Shown: in pieces, positions 8,695-17,292 of the stretch | Numbering within the stretch: position 1 is the first letter of the stretch | How the letters are laid out: every line of letters begins with the position of its first letter | NCBI RefSeq assembly: GCF_900113745.1 | Contig: NZ_FOQL01000003.1 | Span: 186,001 to 250,000, forward strand | Source of the DNA: Pseudomonas guineae | GTDB taxonomy: Bacteria > Pseudomonadota > Gammaproteobacteria > Pseudomonadales > Pseudomonadaceae | Length of the DNA: 64,000 bases | Direction of reading: 5' to 3' | Notes under the pieces: model-generated | The model's input: the letters and a program-made list of their open reading frames with translations, nothing else | Databases searched by the model: none | What the model was told of the DNA's origin: nothing | Program-made: the position numbers and the translations under genes

Positions 8695-10095
8695 CTACTT
8701 GTCCCCGTGGCTCACCAGCGAAGCCAGTTCACCCAGGGAAAGCGGTTTGATCGGCGCGCGGATAGTGTAATAACCCACTTGGTCGATGGCGACATTGCGC
8801 TCGGCGGCGATGATCTGCGCCACGGTGAGACCGCACATGCGGCCCTGACAGGGGCCCATGCCGGCACGACTAAACGCCTTGGTCTGATTCGGACCGCTAC
8901 AGCCAAGCCCCACGAAACGGCGGATATCGCCGGCACTGACCTCCTCGCAACGACAGACGATGGTTTCATCGACCGGCAGCAGGAATTCGACAGCCGGTTG
9001 GTAAAGCACATCTAGAAACGGCCGGATAACCATCAACCTATCCAGGGTCTGACGCACCGGCCGTACCAGCATGTCCCGTTCAGTGCTGCCGAGGCGCCCC
9101 TGCTGGCAGGCGACTTGCCAGGCCGTCAGACGCCCGAAGTGCTCTGCAGCCAGTGCGCCTCCTATCCCAGCGGAGTCGCCGGCGACGAAGACACCGTCGA
9201 TCGAGGTTTCGCCCCAGGCATCTGTCTGCGGATGCCAGCATTGCTGTTGTTCGTGCCATAAATGCCGAGCATCCATGGCACGGGTTAATTGCACATTGGG
9301 CACCACACCCTGATGCACCAGAAGTGACTTGCAGTTAATAACGCGGCTATGGCCTTGCTGCTGAAAGTGCACTTGCGCCAGGCGGCCGCTGCTGTCAGCG
9401 TCGGCGCGCAGCTTCGTCACCCCACTGAGCATGTTGATCCCAGCCTTGCGCAGCGAAACCAGATAGCCAAGGCCCTTGAGCAGCATGCGCCAGCCCCGTA
9501 GCGCGCCGAGCCCATGGCGCAATGCCTTGAAGTAGTTGGCTGACGGCGTGGTATCCAGCACTGCGCTGATCGACACTCCGGCCTTATGCAGCTGCCAGGC
9601 AATCAACAACAACAACGGACCACTGCCTGCCAACACAAGCGGGCCTGGCGGGGTCAGGGCGCTGCTCTTCAACAGAATCTGCGCGGCGCCACAGCTCATC
9701 ACGCCGGGCAGGGTCCAGCCCGGGAAGGGGACCGGCCGTTCCTGTGCGCCGGTGGCCAACAGGATTTTCGCCGCACGCAAGGTGCGACTATGTCCGCCGA
9801 TGGACACACTGAGTACGCGCTCCGAGCTGATGTCCCAGACCGTGGTCGAGCTGAAGTAATCGATCTGTGTATGCTGCAGCGCATCCACCAGTTTGCGCCC
9901 GTAATAGTAATCGGGGCCAAGCACTCGGGTGTCAGCCGGAGCAGGCTTGCCTACGCTGCGGTAGATCTGCCCACCCGGGGCGGCTTGTTCGTCAAGCAAG
10001 GCGACATCCAGGCCATGCTGGCAGGCCGTAGTCGCGGCGGCCATCCCGGCGGGTCCGGCGCCGACTACGACCAAGTCATATATCCGCTCGCTCAC
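8695..10095 (-). CDS. NAD(P)/FAD-dependent oxidoreductase subunit with Bfd-like Fe-S domain (HcnB/OoxA-like)
   Basis: A 466-residue flavoprotein. [20 protein letters not shown] near the N-terminus is the FAD Rossmann motif, [17 protein letters not shown] is the second nucleotide motif, and [19 protein letters not shown] closes the FAD site. The C-terminus carries four Cys in CRCEE...GPCQGRMCG, a Bfd-like [2Fe-2S] domain. This is the architecture of HcnB, opine-oxidase A and D-hydroxyproline dehydrogenase subunits. The start is a GTG whose GTGA overlaps the stop of the preceding gene, so translation is probably coupled. A longer frame to 10230 runs antiparallel-free into the ferredoxin gene and is not needed. 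Substrate unknown. Confidence 0.88.
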   Translation of the reverse strand: MSERIYDLVVVGAGPAGMAAATTACQHGLDVALLDEQAAPGGQIYRSVGKPAPADTRVLGPDYYYGRKLVDALQHTQIDYFSSTTVWDISSERVLSVSIGGHSRTLRAAKILLATGAQERPVPFPGWTLPGVMSCGAAQILLKSSALTPPGPLVLAGSGPLLLLIAWQLHKAGVSISAVLDTTPSANYFKALRHGLGALRGWRMLLKGLGYLVSLRKAGINMLSGVTKLRADADSSGRLAQVHFQQQGHSRVINCKSLLVHQGVVPNVQLTRAMDARHLWHEQQQCWHPQTDAWGETSIDGVFVAGDSAGIGGALAAEHFGRLTAWQVACQQGRLGSTERDMLVRPVRQTLDRLMVIRPFLDVLYQPAVEFLLPVDETIVCRCEEVSAGDIRRFVGLGCSGPNQTKAFSRAGMGPCQGRMCGLTVAQIIAAERNVAIDQVGYYTIRAPIKPLSLGELASLVSHGDK

Positions 10096-10424
10096 GAGTA
10101 CATCTCCTGCTCTGCCATCGAGAGGTGTCTGGCGCCGGTCTGCGGGAGGATTTTCATACCCTCGACCACCAGCGTCATGCAGCCCTGCACATTGGGCACG
10201 CCATCGACCTCCACTAGGCACTCGAAGCACACACCCATCATGCAGTATGGTGCGCGCGAGCTGCCGGACAGGGGAGTCGTGCGTGAAGGGATCATGCCCG
10301 CGGCCAGCACTGCTGCGGCCACTGTTTCTCCCGCTCGGGCATGGAATGCCGCGCCGTCGATCTCTACCAGCACCGTGCCACAGCCTTCGTTTTCCAGGCG
10401 TTTAAACATCAAATCGTGCTGCAC
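10092..10424 (-). CDS. Small [2Fe-2S] ferredoxin-like subunit (HcnA-like)
   Basis: A 110-residue protein of the Fer2_4 type. Its cysteines fall in CMMGVCFECLVEVDG and then VQGC, the plant-type ferredoxin spacing seen in HcnA and in the N-terminal domain of sarcosine oxidase alpha. It should carry electrons between the two flavoprotein subunits encoded on either side. It overlaps the upstream DAO gene by 23 bp and the downstream flavoprotein gene by 4 bp, so the three subunits are made together. Confidence 0.9.
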   Translation of the reverse strand: MQHDLMFKRLENEGCGTVLVEIDGAAFHARAGETVAAAVLAAGMIPSRTTPLSGSSRAPYCMMGVCFECLVEVDGVPNVQGCMTLVVEGMKILPQTGARHLSMAEQEMYS

Positions 10425-11526
10425 GGAACACCTCCAAAGAAAAGGATTCAGGTTTTCCTGCTATCCAGTCGGCGATCGGTCCCGAATGAGCAGCACCAAG
10501 GGTGACACCGCTATGGCAGGTCACTAGAAATGCCCCGGGGCAGACACGCGACTCTTCATAGATTGGATAGCCATCTGGGGTCATCACCCGCAATGCGCCC
10601 CAGGCGCGAACCATGCGTACGTTTTCCAGCAGCGGAAACATCCGCGTTGCCCGATGAGCAATCTGCGCCATCACCTCGGTGGTGGTGCCGCTGTTAAAGC
10701 CGACGTCTTCCTTGGAGTCGCCCAGCTGCATGGTGCCGTCCCCTGTCTGACGCACATGACCGGTGGGATAATGGAGAAACGGCTGTATGCGCTCGGTGAC
10801 CAAAATCTGCCCGCGATTGGGCTGAACCGGGGCCGACAGCCCCAGCTGGGGGGCCAATGCCTTATTGCCGAGACCGGCAGCCAGCACCACCTTTGCAGAG
10901 TTCCAGCAGTCATCCCCGGCCACTACGCTGAAGCCACCGTCCTGCTGGCGGATCTCGCCGATGGAGGCATTGCTGAGCAACTTACCGCCTCGGGCGATAA
11001 AAGCCTCGGCCAAGGCCCGCAACAGCAGTAACGGATTCAGGTGACCGTCCTCCAGCCCCAGTGTAGCGCCGGCAACACGGGGGCCGACCGCGGGCACTAG
11101 AGCTTTGAGTTGTGCATAGTCGAGCACCTTGAACGGGTAATCGCCGCCCGCCTGCTCGCGCATAGCACAAAGCATGCGCTGGCGTTGTTCCAGTTCGGCG
11201 TCGTCCAGGCAAATCAGCAGCCCACCTTGCTGGGAAAGCTGAACATCGATGCCTGTGCAGGACTCAAGCTCCTGGGCAAAGCTTCCCCACAAGCGCGCCG
11301 ACAAACGTGACAACTGGGCGTATTCGGGACAGGTATCGCCCTTGCCCTGCACCCAGACCAGGCCGAAGTTTCCCCGCGAAGCGCGCAGGGCGATGTCGCC
11401 CTCATCCAGCACGGTGACCTTCAGGCCATTGCGGATAAGGCCTAGCGCAATGGCCAGGCCAACAAGTCCGCCGCCGATCACGGTGACATCCGTTTCGCGA
11501 CAGTCTGCCCGTAAGCGAACCGACAT
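10402..11526 (-). CDS. DAO-family FAD dehydrogenase, catalytic subunit (HcnC/OoxB/LhpB-like)
   Basis: The 374-residue protein begins DVTVIGGGLVGLAIALGLIR (FAD Rossmann motif) and continues VTVLDEGDIALRASRGNFGL, as in glycine-oxidase-like DAO enzymes. The C-terminal LVTCHSGVTLGAAHSGPIADW is the family's FAD-contacting end. In HcnABC, opine oxidases and D-hydroxyproline dehydrogenase this subunit oxidises the amino/imino acid. There is no glycine-cyanide context or hydroxyproline epimerase nearby, so the substrate is likely an amino acid, opine or imino acid imported by the TRAP system encoded upstream in the same orientation. Confidence 0.88.
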   Translation of the reverse strand: MSVRLRADCRETDVTVIGGGLVGLAIALGLIRNGLKVTVLDEGDIALRASRGNFGLVWVQGKGDTCPEYAQLSRLSARLWGSFAQELESCTGIDVQLSQQGGLLICLDDAELEQRQRMLCAMREQAGGDYPFKVLDYAQLKALVPAVGPRVAGATLGLEDGHLNPLLLLRALAEAFIARGGKLLSNASIGEIRQQDGGFSVVAGDDCWNSAKVVLAAGLGNKALAPQLGLSAPVQPNRGQILVTERIQPFLHYPTGHVRQTGDGTMQLGDSKEDVGFNSGTTTEVMAQIAHRATRMFPLLENVRMVRAWGALRVMTPDGYPIYEESRVCPGAFLVTCHSGVTLGAAHSGPIADWIAGKPESFSLEVFRAARFDV

Positions 11527-11633
11527 GGCCTACTCCTTTTGAAAATATTGAGGGTGCAGGCATAGGACCTGCGGGATGAAAGCGGCAAGGCCGTCCCGGA
11601 CGCTTATATTCCGGGTGCCTTGCTCAGCCAGGC

Positions 11634-12635
11634 TCAGTCCTTCAACGCGGCCTTGAGTACTTTCTCGGCCCACTCTTTGCCGATGTCATCGATGATTTCA
11701 GGCCATACATTTGTACGGACTTTCTTGGCCGTGGCTTCAAGCTCTGCCTCGGACACGTCGACAATGGTGGCGCCGGCTTTAGCTAGCAGTTGCTCGTTGG
11801 CGGCCTGGTCAGCTTGGGCGGTTAGCCAGCGACGGTTTTCAAACTCCAGAGCAACCTTATCTAGCGCCGCTTGTTGCACTGGATCGAGGTCGTCGTAACG
11901 CTCCTGATTGAGCAGCAGATACCACACTTCGAAATGGGTATTTGAAGGTACGTAGTACTTAGTCACGTCACGGAAGGAGGAGTAGTAACCCTCGGCACCT
12001 GAGCCCATCACCCCATCAACCACGCCCGTTTGCACGGCGGTAAAGGCTTCAGAGAACGGCAGTGGCGAAGCAATGTAGCCCACCTGATTCGCCAACAGCT
12101 GGAAGGTTTTAATGGGTGGCACGCGCAGCTTAATGCCCTTAACGGCATTCGGATCGCCAGCGCCCTGTACTTCGCGGTTCAGCGCGATACCGCCGAAATA
12201 CACCGGCCAAGCGCCCATCACCTTGATGCCTTGTTCTTTATACAGCTCGGCAACAGTGTCACGCAGTGGTGTGCCCGAACCGAACACTTCCTGTGCCTCT
12301 TGCCAATTTTTTACCATGTAGGGCATGTAAATAATCTGGAAGCGTTTGTCTGCGCCGGAGGCTGGCGGTTGAACCGCCATGTCGATAGCGCCGAGACCCA
12401 CACGCTCCTGCACCACGGTGTAATCACCTAGAGCGTTGGCGGCGTATATCTTGACTTTGATCTTGTCGTCGGTCGCTTTCTGGACATTCTCAGCGAACCA
12501 TTTGACTTCATTATCAATGACCGTGCCTTGAGGGCGGACGTGAGAAAGCTTCAAAGTTTCGGCCTGAATCAGGCCGGTAGTCGCGAGCGTAAGAGCCAGC
12601 GCGAGGGCGGTTTTTTTTACGAGTACTAGGTTCAC
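11634..12635 (-). CDS. TRAP transporter substrate-binding protein (DctP type)
   Basis: The 333-residue product has a Sec signal peptide (VKKTALALALTLATTGLIQA) and the DctP fold: ETLKLSHVRPQGTVIDNEVK, then ALGDYTVVQERVGLGAIDMA and GIKLRVPPIKTFQLLANQVG, where the Arg is the usual carboxylate-binding residue. A substrate with a carboxyl group is therefore likely. The membrane partners lie directly upstream on the same strand. The oxidase operon begins 107 bp downstream. Confidence 0.92.
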   Translation of the reverse strand: MNLVLVKKTALALALTLATTGLIQAETLKLSHVRPQGTVIDNEVKWFAENVQKATDDKIKVKIYAANALGDYTVVQERVGLGAIDMAVQPPASGADKRFQIIYMPYMVKNWQEAQEVFGSGTPLRDTVAELYKEQGIKVMGAWPVYFGGIALNREVQGAGDPNAVKGIKLRVPPIKTFQLLANQVGYIASPLPFSEAFTAVQTGVVDGVMGSGAEGYYSSFRDVTKYYVPSNTHFEVWYLLLNQERYDDLDPVQQAALDKVALEFENRRWLTAQADQAANEQLLAKAGATIVDVSEAELEATAKKVRTNVWPEIIDDIGKEWAEKVLKAALKD

Positions 12636-12677
12636 TTTAGGTTTCCTTGTTGTTGTTCTAGGGCCGGAGTAGGGAAA

Positions 12678-13976
12678 TCAGTAACCAAACAGCCTAGGGA
12701 TATATTCGGAGAGGTCGGGCCATGCAGCGACTAGAACTACGACCGGTAAGTAACCGAATAGTAAAATCAACATGGCGGGTTTAACGACATCGGTGAATTT
12801 CACTTTGCCAATACGAGCGCCCAAATAAAGGATGCTGGCGTACGGGGGCGTAACACCGCCCATCGCAGTGTTCACCCCAACAATTGCGGCGAACTGGATC
12901 GGACTGACGTCCAGAGCGATCATCAGTGGCAAAAGCAATGGCGCGGTCAGGATAATGGCGGTGATGTCATTCACTACCATGCCGATCAAGAACAGGAACA
13001 ACGTCACCAAAATCAGCAGCGTAGTTTTGTCAGACGTGATCTCGAAAATCGCGGCCACCAACGCTTGCGGAATCTCTTCCATGACGTAGATCTGGCTGAG
13101 CATTAGGCTGAACAGGATCATGATCATGATCGAGCCCACGGCAGTGGCCGACTCCTTGCCTGACTCGATAAACGTGCGCCAGGTCAGGCCCTTGTAGATC
13201 ATGAAACCGACGGGCAAGGCGTAGATAACCGCGACGGCGGCCGCTTCCGTAGGGGTCATAATCCCGCCGTATATACCGCCCAGGATGATCACCGGCATGA
13301 TCAATGCTGGCAGGGCATTCACTGTGCGCGACATGCCTTCCTTGAAAAGGTCGGGCATGGACATGGTTTCATCCAGCACCAGCGGGAACTTACGCGACAT
13401 CACCAGGTTGACCACGGCAATGTTGACCATGATCAGCAGGCCGGGGCCCAAGGTGGCGAGGAAGCTGGCCAGGATTGAGGTCTCTGTGACCCAGCCGTAG
13501 ACGATCATGGTCACGCTCGGCGGGATCAGCAAACCGAGAATCGAGGAGTTGGCGATCAAGGCTGTGGCATAGGCCCGTGGGTAGCCTTTACGCTCCATTT
13601 CGGGGATCAGCAGCGGCCCAATGGCTGCAATGCCGGTGAGGCCACTGCCGGAGATCGCACCGATAATCGCGCAACTGACAGTCGCCACCACACCGAGACC
13701 GCCGCGGATCCGGCCAACGAAGATATTGACGAACTTCAGCAGACTGGCCGCAATGCCGCTGACACTCATGATGGTCCCGGCAAACACAAACAGAGGGATA
13801 GCCAGTAGCACCGGGTTGGTCAGCTGGTTAAAGCCCCAAAGCATCGTGCCTTTCATGGTGGCATCGCCGACGAGCACCATGACCATTAGCCCGGCGCCGA
13901 AGCAGTAAGGCAGCGGCACCCCAAGGCTGAGCAGAATAATCAGCAGGGCAAAACCGAGCAGCGCGACTTCAATCAT
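12678..13976 (-). CDS. TRAP transporter large permease (DctM type)
   Basis: A 432-residue, 12-segment membrane protein. Typical DctM marks are GAISGSGLTGIAAIGPLLIP, YPRAYATALIANSSILGLLI, PTEAAAVAVIYALPVG and the C-terminal GVNTAMGGVTPPYASILYL. It is the sodium-coupled transport subunit. It overlaps the DctQ gene by 8 bp at its start, so the pair is translationally coupled, and the DctP gene follows 42 bp later. Confidence 0.95.
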   Translation of the reverse strand: MIEVALLGFALLIILLSLGVPLPYCFGAGLMVMVLVGDATMKGTMLWGFNQLTNPVLLAIPLFVFAGTIMSVSGIAASLLKFVNIFVGRIRGGLGVVATVSCAIIGAISGSGLTGIAAIGPLLIPEMERKGYPRAYATALIANSSILGLLIPPSVTMIVYGWVTETSILASFLATLGPGLLIMVNIAVVNLVMSRKFPLVLDETMSMPDLFKEGMSRTVNALPALIMPVIILGGIYGGIMTPTEAAAVAVIYALPVGFMIYKGLTWRTFIESGKESATAVGSIMIMILFSLMLSQIYVMEEIPQALVAAIFEITSDKTTLLILVTLFLFLIGMVVNDITAIILTAPLLLPLMIALDVSPIQFAAIVGVNTAMGGVTPPYASILYLGARIGKVKFTDVVKPAMLILLFGYLPVVVLVAAWPDLSEYIPRLFGY

Positions 13977-14532
13977 GGCGGTTTCCTTCTTGTTTTTCGG
14001 TCAGCACCTGGAACTCAGCAACTTCGGTCGTTTCTGGGTAGTCATGGCCTATTGACGCGTTCAGTGCGGCGCCGTCTTTGAACAGCACGCGAAGGTTTTT
14101 ATAGAGGTGCATGCAGACGTATAACGTCATCAGCAGCAGGCCGAGAAACAGCGAACATTCATAAATGAACGTTGGTAGGTAGAGGGTGGGAGTTTCCTTC
14201 CATACCTTAAAGGCGTAGCGGAAGTAATCCCACGCCCACCAGGTCAGCCAGGCGGAAATGATGATGCTGAGGGATTCAGAGATGACCATCAGCAGGCGTC
14301 GCGCCTTTTCGGTGTCGAGAAAAATCTCCAGCACGTTGGCACGGATTTGGGTGTCTTCCCGCGATGCGTTAACGCTGCCGAGGATGTAAAGCCACATGAT
14401 TGGGATGATCGATACCTCTTCTAGCCCCATGACTGGAGTTTCAAAGACGTAGCGGGTGATTACCTGCACGAATTGGAAGCCTGCAACAGTACTGATTAGC
14501 AATGCCAGCGCATACCGGAAGAACGTCTCCAT
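13969..14532 (-). CDS. TRAP transporter small permease (DctQ type)
   Basis: A 187-residue membrane protein with four hydrophobic segments and the DctQ-like VITRYVFETPVMGLEEVSI motif in the second loop. It forms the membrane unit with DctM. It is the first gene of the presumed operon dctQ-dctM-dctP followed by the three-subunit dehydrogenase and ridA. A LysR gene is divergent 151 bp away. Its C-terminal 40 residues are charged and probably cytoplasmic. Confidence 0.9.
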   Translation of the reverse strand: METFFRYALALLISTVAGFQFVQVITRYVFETPVMGLEEVSIIPIMWLYILGSVNASREDTQIRANVLEIFLDTEKARRLLMVISESLSIIISAWLTWWAWDYFRYAFKVWKETPTLYLPTFIYECSLFLGLLLMTLYVCMHLYKNLRVLFKDGAALNASIGHDYPETTEVAEFQVLTEKQEGNRHD

Positions 14533-14580
14533 TTTTTCTCTCTTGTTGGACGTTTGTGATGCAGATGTTGCTTGGTCAAC

Positions 14581-14629
14581 TTGATAACATCAAATCGTTT
14601 ATTGTTAGCACTAGATAACTAAATGTTAT
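14581..14629. promoter_or_regulatory. Candidate LysR operator region (three overlapping inverted repeats)
   Basis: Between the divergent dctQ and lysR genes are TTGATAACATCAA (14581-14593, perfect arms TTGAT/ATCAA) and ATAACTAAATGTTAT (14615-14629, arms ATAAC/GTTAT, a T-N11-A-like box). A further TAACA...TGTTA pair spans them. LysR proteins bind such sites in the shared promoter of their gene and the target operon. Confidence 0.6.
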
Positions 14630-14683
14630 GATCTTGCTTTGCATCTATCGTGCTTTTAGGCCTCAGGGCCAGCTGGAGGGTAT

Positions 14684-15640
14684 GTGGCGAAATTAAGTCA
14701 TCGGCAGGCCGAAGCCTTCCGTGCGGTGATGATCGCCGGCACTATTACCGGCGCAGCAGAGATTCTTTGCGTATCGCAACCGGCCGTGAGCCGACTGCTG
14801 GCGGACTTCGAGGATGCCGTTCAACTCAGGCTGTTCGAGCGTCACAAGAAACGTCTAACGCCGACGCCAGAGGCGTTGATTCTGTTCGAAGAGGTGGAAA
14901 AATCCTTCGTCGGTATCGAGAAGTTGGCCAGAACCGCCGATGAGCTGCGCGGCTATCATCGCGGCTCCTTGAGGATCGCAGCCATGCCAGCTGTGTCCAT
15001 AGGCTTCCTGCCGAATGTGGTCCAGAACTTCATCAGCGATCACCGCGGCGTCTCAGTGACCTTGCAGGTCCGCAGTTCGCAGCAGGTCGCCGACTGGATC
15101 GCTACCCAGCATTACGATGTCGGCATAGTCGCCACTAACGTCTCCGACCCCGCCCTTGAGGTACAACTGCTGGCCGACTGCCGCATGGTCTGCGCACTGC
15201 CTGTCGGTCACCGGCTTGCTGATCAGTCGGTGATCACGCCCGAGGACTTGCGAGACGAGCCCTTCATTTCACTCGGCACAGAGCAGAGCGTGCGCTACAA
15301 GATCGATGAGGTGTTCAATCGCGCAGAGGTAAGTCGTCAGCTGATTGTGGACACGCAACTATGCTACGTGGCGTGCTCGTTCGTGCTGGCGGGCAGCGGC
15401 GTCACCCTCGTCGACCCACTGACAGCTCTACACTTTGCGCCGCAAGGCTTGGTGGTAAAACGGTTCGAGCCGAGGATTAGTTTCGTTTTCAACGTCCTGT
15501 ATCCAGGACAAAGAGCGAAATCGCAAATGACCCTTGATTTTACCGACACGCTGCGTTTCAAGCTGGCGCAGTTGGCAGAGTCTTCGTCCGGTTTATTAGA
15601 CTTCGAAGCACCGCCACACGATCAGGATGTGCGCACTTGA
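14684..15640 (+). CDS. LysR-family transcriptional regulator
   Basis: A 318-residue protein. The winged HTH is at residues 3-62: LSHRQAEAFRAVMIAGTITG, then AAEILCVSQPAVSRLLADFE. The rest is a LysR co-inducer domain (RIAAMPAVSIGFLPNVVQNF onward). It resembles the NocR/OccR branch that senses opines or amino acids, which would match the opine-oxidase-like operon next to it; this is inference. The start is the GTG at 14684 because GGAGG lies five bases before it and the ATG two bases earlier is out of frame. Confidence 0.9.
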   Translation: MAKLSHRQAEAFRAVMIAGTITGAAEILCVSQPAVSRLLADFEDAVQLRLFERHKKRLTPTPEALILFEEVEKSFVGIEKLARTADELRGYHRGSLRIAAMPAVSIGFLPNVVQNFISDHRGVSVTLQVRSSQQVADWIATQHYDVGIVATNVSDPALEVQLLADCRMVCALPVGHRLADQSVITPEDLRDEPFISLGTEQSVRYKIDEVFNRAEVSRQLIVDTQLCYVACSFVLAGSGVTLVDPLTALHFAPQGLVVKRFEPRISFVFNVLYPGQRAKSQMTLDFTDTLRFKLAQLAESSSGLLDFEAPPHDQDVRT

Positions 15641-15826
15641 TTCGACATGAGTCAGGTCAGCTGAATCAACTCTATTTCGGTAACCGCCTTCAAGTCTCTT
15701 TTTTGCTAGTTCCAATATGTCCGCCAACGACTGCAAAGCGTCGATTTCAGCCGATTACGACAGGCAGCTTTTGGCCGAAAGCAGAAGTTCATGACCCGCT
15801 GCTATGTGCCGTGCTCAATTGGATAT

Positions 15827-16498
15827 TCATCCGCGCATTTCAAAGATGGCACCTTCCACGCCCAGCACCTCACCTGAGGCTGAGTAGATGCCCACTCCTT
15901 TTTCCCACACATCTTTGATCTGGCCATCAGCGCAGCGAATACGGTAGCTCAGCTGATAGGGCTCATTACGCAGTAATGCGCATTGCACGCAGTACCAGAT
16001 GTAATCCACATACTCAGCCAGGATCAGCGCGCCATAGTGATGTTCAGGGTTGTTCGAGAGGTAATCCGGGGAATAACCGGTCAGGTCCTTACAGCCCGCG
16101 CTGACATATTGCATCGGCCAGTTACGCTGATTATCTCCCCGATAGATCAGCCCCGGCAGCTCATCAATGAGCCCGCCAAACCCCAGCGCGGAATTTTGCG
16201 CTTGATTAAGCCTAGCGTTCGGCTCTTCGAGTGGTTGCTGTTGGACGTCACTACGGTGCACCCACGTTGCCAGTTCAAGGCGTGAATTAAGTCGAAATTT
16301 ACGTAGCAAATTACGCACGTAAATTTTCACAGTGCCATCGCTAATGCCCAGTTCGCGGGCAATTTGTTTGTTGTTACAGCCATTGGCAATCAACGCTAAC
16401 GTTTGGCTTTCACGCTCGGTCAGTTCATTCGGCAACGCAGCAGGTGGCGCAGCAAGCTGAGGCCGCGCAGCGGTCAGCAACAGGCTGGTGTTAATCAT
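15827..16498 (-). CDS. LuxR-type regulator with N-terminal HTH and C-terminal PAS domain
   Basis: The 223-residue protein has its GerE/LuxR HTH at about residues 24-80 (LTERESQTLALIANGCNNKQ, then ARELGISDGTVKIYVRNLLR). A PAS domain follows at about 100-220 (ELPGLIYRGDNQRNWPMQYV, YSPDYLSNNPEHHYG, RIRCADGQIKDVWEKGVGIY). Most LuxR proteins have the HTH at the C-terminus, so the order is reversed. It is divergent to the dimethylamine monooxygenase operon and is a likely sensor-regulator of it. The start at 16498 (ATGATT) is chosen because GGGGGAGAG stands just upstream; a longer frame to 16543 lacks a site. Confidence 0.85.
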   Translation of the reverse strand: MINTSLLLTAARPQLAAPPAALPNELTERESQTLALIANGCNNKQIARELGISDGTVKIYVRNLLRKFRLNSRLELATWVHRSDVQQQPLEEPNARLNQAQNSALGFGGLIDELPGLIYRGDNQRNWPMQYVSAGCKDLTGYSPDYLSNNPEHHYGALILAEYVDYIWYCVQCALLRNEPYQLSYRIRCADGQIKDVWEKGVGIYSASGEVLGVEGAIFEMRG

Positions 16499-16618
16499 CA
16501 CTCTCCCCCTCGGCGGCGGGTGGCCGTGGCTCAACAACCCCAAGAGAACAGCAATTTACGTGCCTTTCACCTCGCACTACCCCTTTGTGCGTACCCCCTC
16601 CTGCAGATCGACAACTAA

Positions 16619-16652
16619 TTCCCTTAAGGAAATTATATTCCCAAGCAGGAAA
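16619..16652. promoter_or_regulatory. Operator-like GGAA/TTCCC palindrome cluster upstream of the dmm operon
   Basis: The stretch carries TTCCC-TTAA-GGAA, then GGAAATTATATTCCC, then GGAAA five bases on. It lies about 107 bp upstream of the first dmm gene. The same pattern recurs at 34845, 34940 and 35936, all beside methylated-amine genes. Confidence 0.6.
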
Positions 16653-16758
16653 CTCGAATGACCTAGCTCAACCGTGTTTCTCATGCACCAACTGAATGCT
16701 TCAACGCATTACTACGGGGCAAAAATGGCGATTGGCGCAAGCCAGCAAGAGGATCGAC

Positions 16759-17292
16759 ATGAGCACTACAGCCAAACAGTTTTCGACCAGCATACCGCGC
16801 TATTACAACGGCGAACCTAACCAGCTGGCGACACATCACCTGCTGGTTTCACAAGGCAGGGGATGTACGGAGCAAGACCGCATTTGTGCTAGCCTGAACC
16901 GCACGTCGGTGCCGATGACTCACCTGACACTGACTGATTACTCGAGTACAGCCGAGCTGCAACGGGTCATGCTCAGCACATTGCGTGAAGCCACAATAGG
17001 TTTGCGCGTTTACTTGTTGGGCGATGAAGACTTCATTTGGCCCCTGCATGCATTGGCCAGAGTTGCTGGCTTGCAGGCTGAAGAAATCGAGGTAATCCCG
17101 AGTGTCGCAGGTGGCCATTCAATCTACTGCGTGCATTGCTCAACCACCCAACATGGCGCCCTCGAAAGTCCTCACACCTGTACTGAATGTGGCGTGGTGC
17201 TTGAGATTCGCCAGCATTTTTCCAGGCGCCTGGGTGCTTATCTCGGCGTTTGCGCCGACGCTCGCCAGCCTTTTGCGCAGGTGCAAGCATGA
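16759..17292 (+). CDS. dmmA: Dimethylamine monooxygenase subunit, DmmA family
   Basis: A 177-residue protein whose N-terminal part predicts an alpha/beta fold and whose C-terminus has a zinc-ribbon-like CVHCST...CTECG (two CxxC pairs, residues about 129-153). This is the DmmA-like small subunit of the heme-dependent dimethylamine monooxygenase, found always beside a flavin reductase and the heme subunit. It overlaps the reductase gene by 4 bp. The start at 16759 is chosen because AGGA precedes it at a good distance; a frame to 16696 is possible but unsupported. Subunit letters differ between papers, so the symbol follows the protein-family name. Confidence 0.82.
   Translation: MSTTAKQFSTSIPRYYNGEPNQLATHHLLVSQGRGCTEQDRICASLNRTSVPMTHLTLTDYSSTAELQRVMLSTLREATIGLRVYLLGDEDFIWPLHALARVAGLQAEEIEVIPSVAGGHSIYCVHCSTTQHGALESPHTCTECGVVLEIRQHFSRRLGAYLGVCADARQPFAQVQA

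Noticed and set aside
9586..10527. 313-residue plus-strand frame opposite the HcnB/HcnA-like genes
   Set aside because: It is antisense to well-supported genes in GC-rich DNA and shows no domain.
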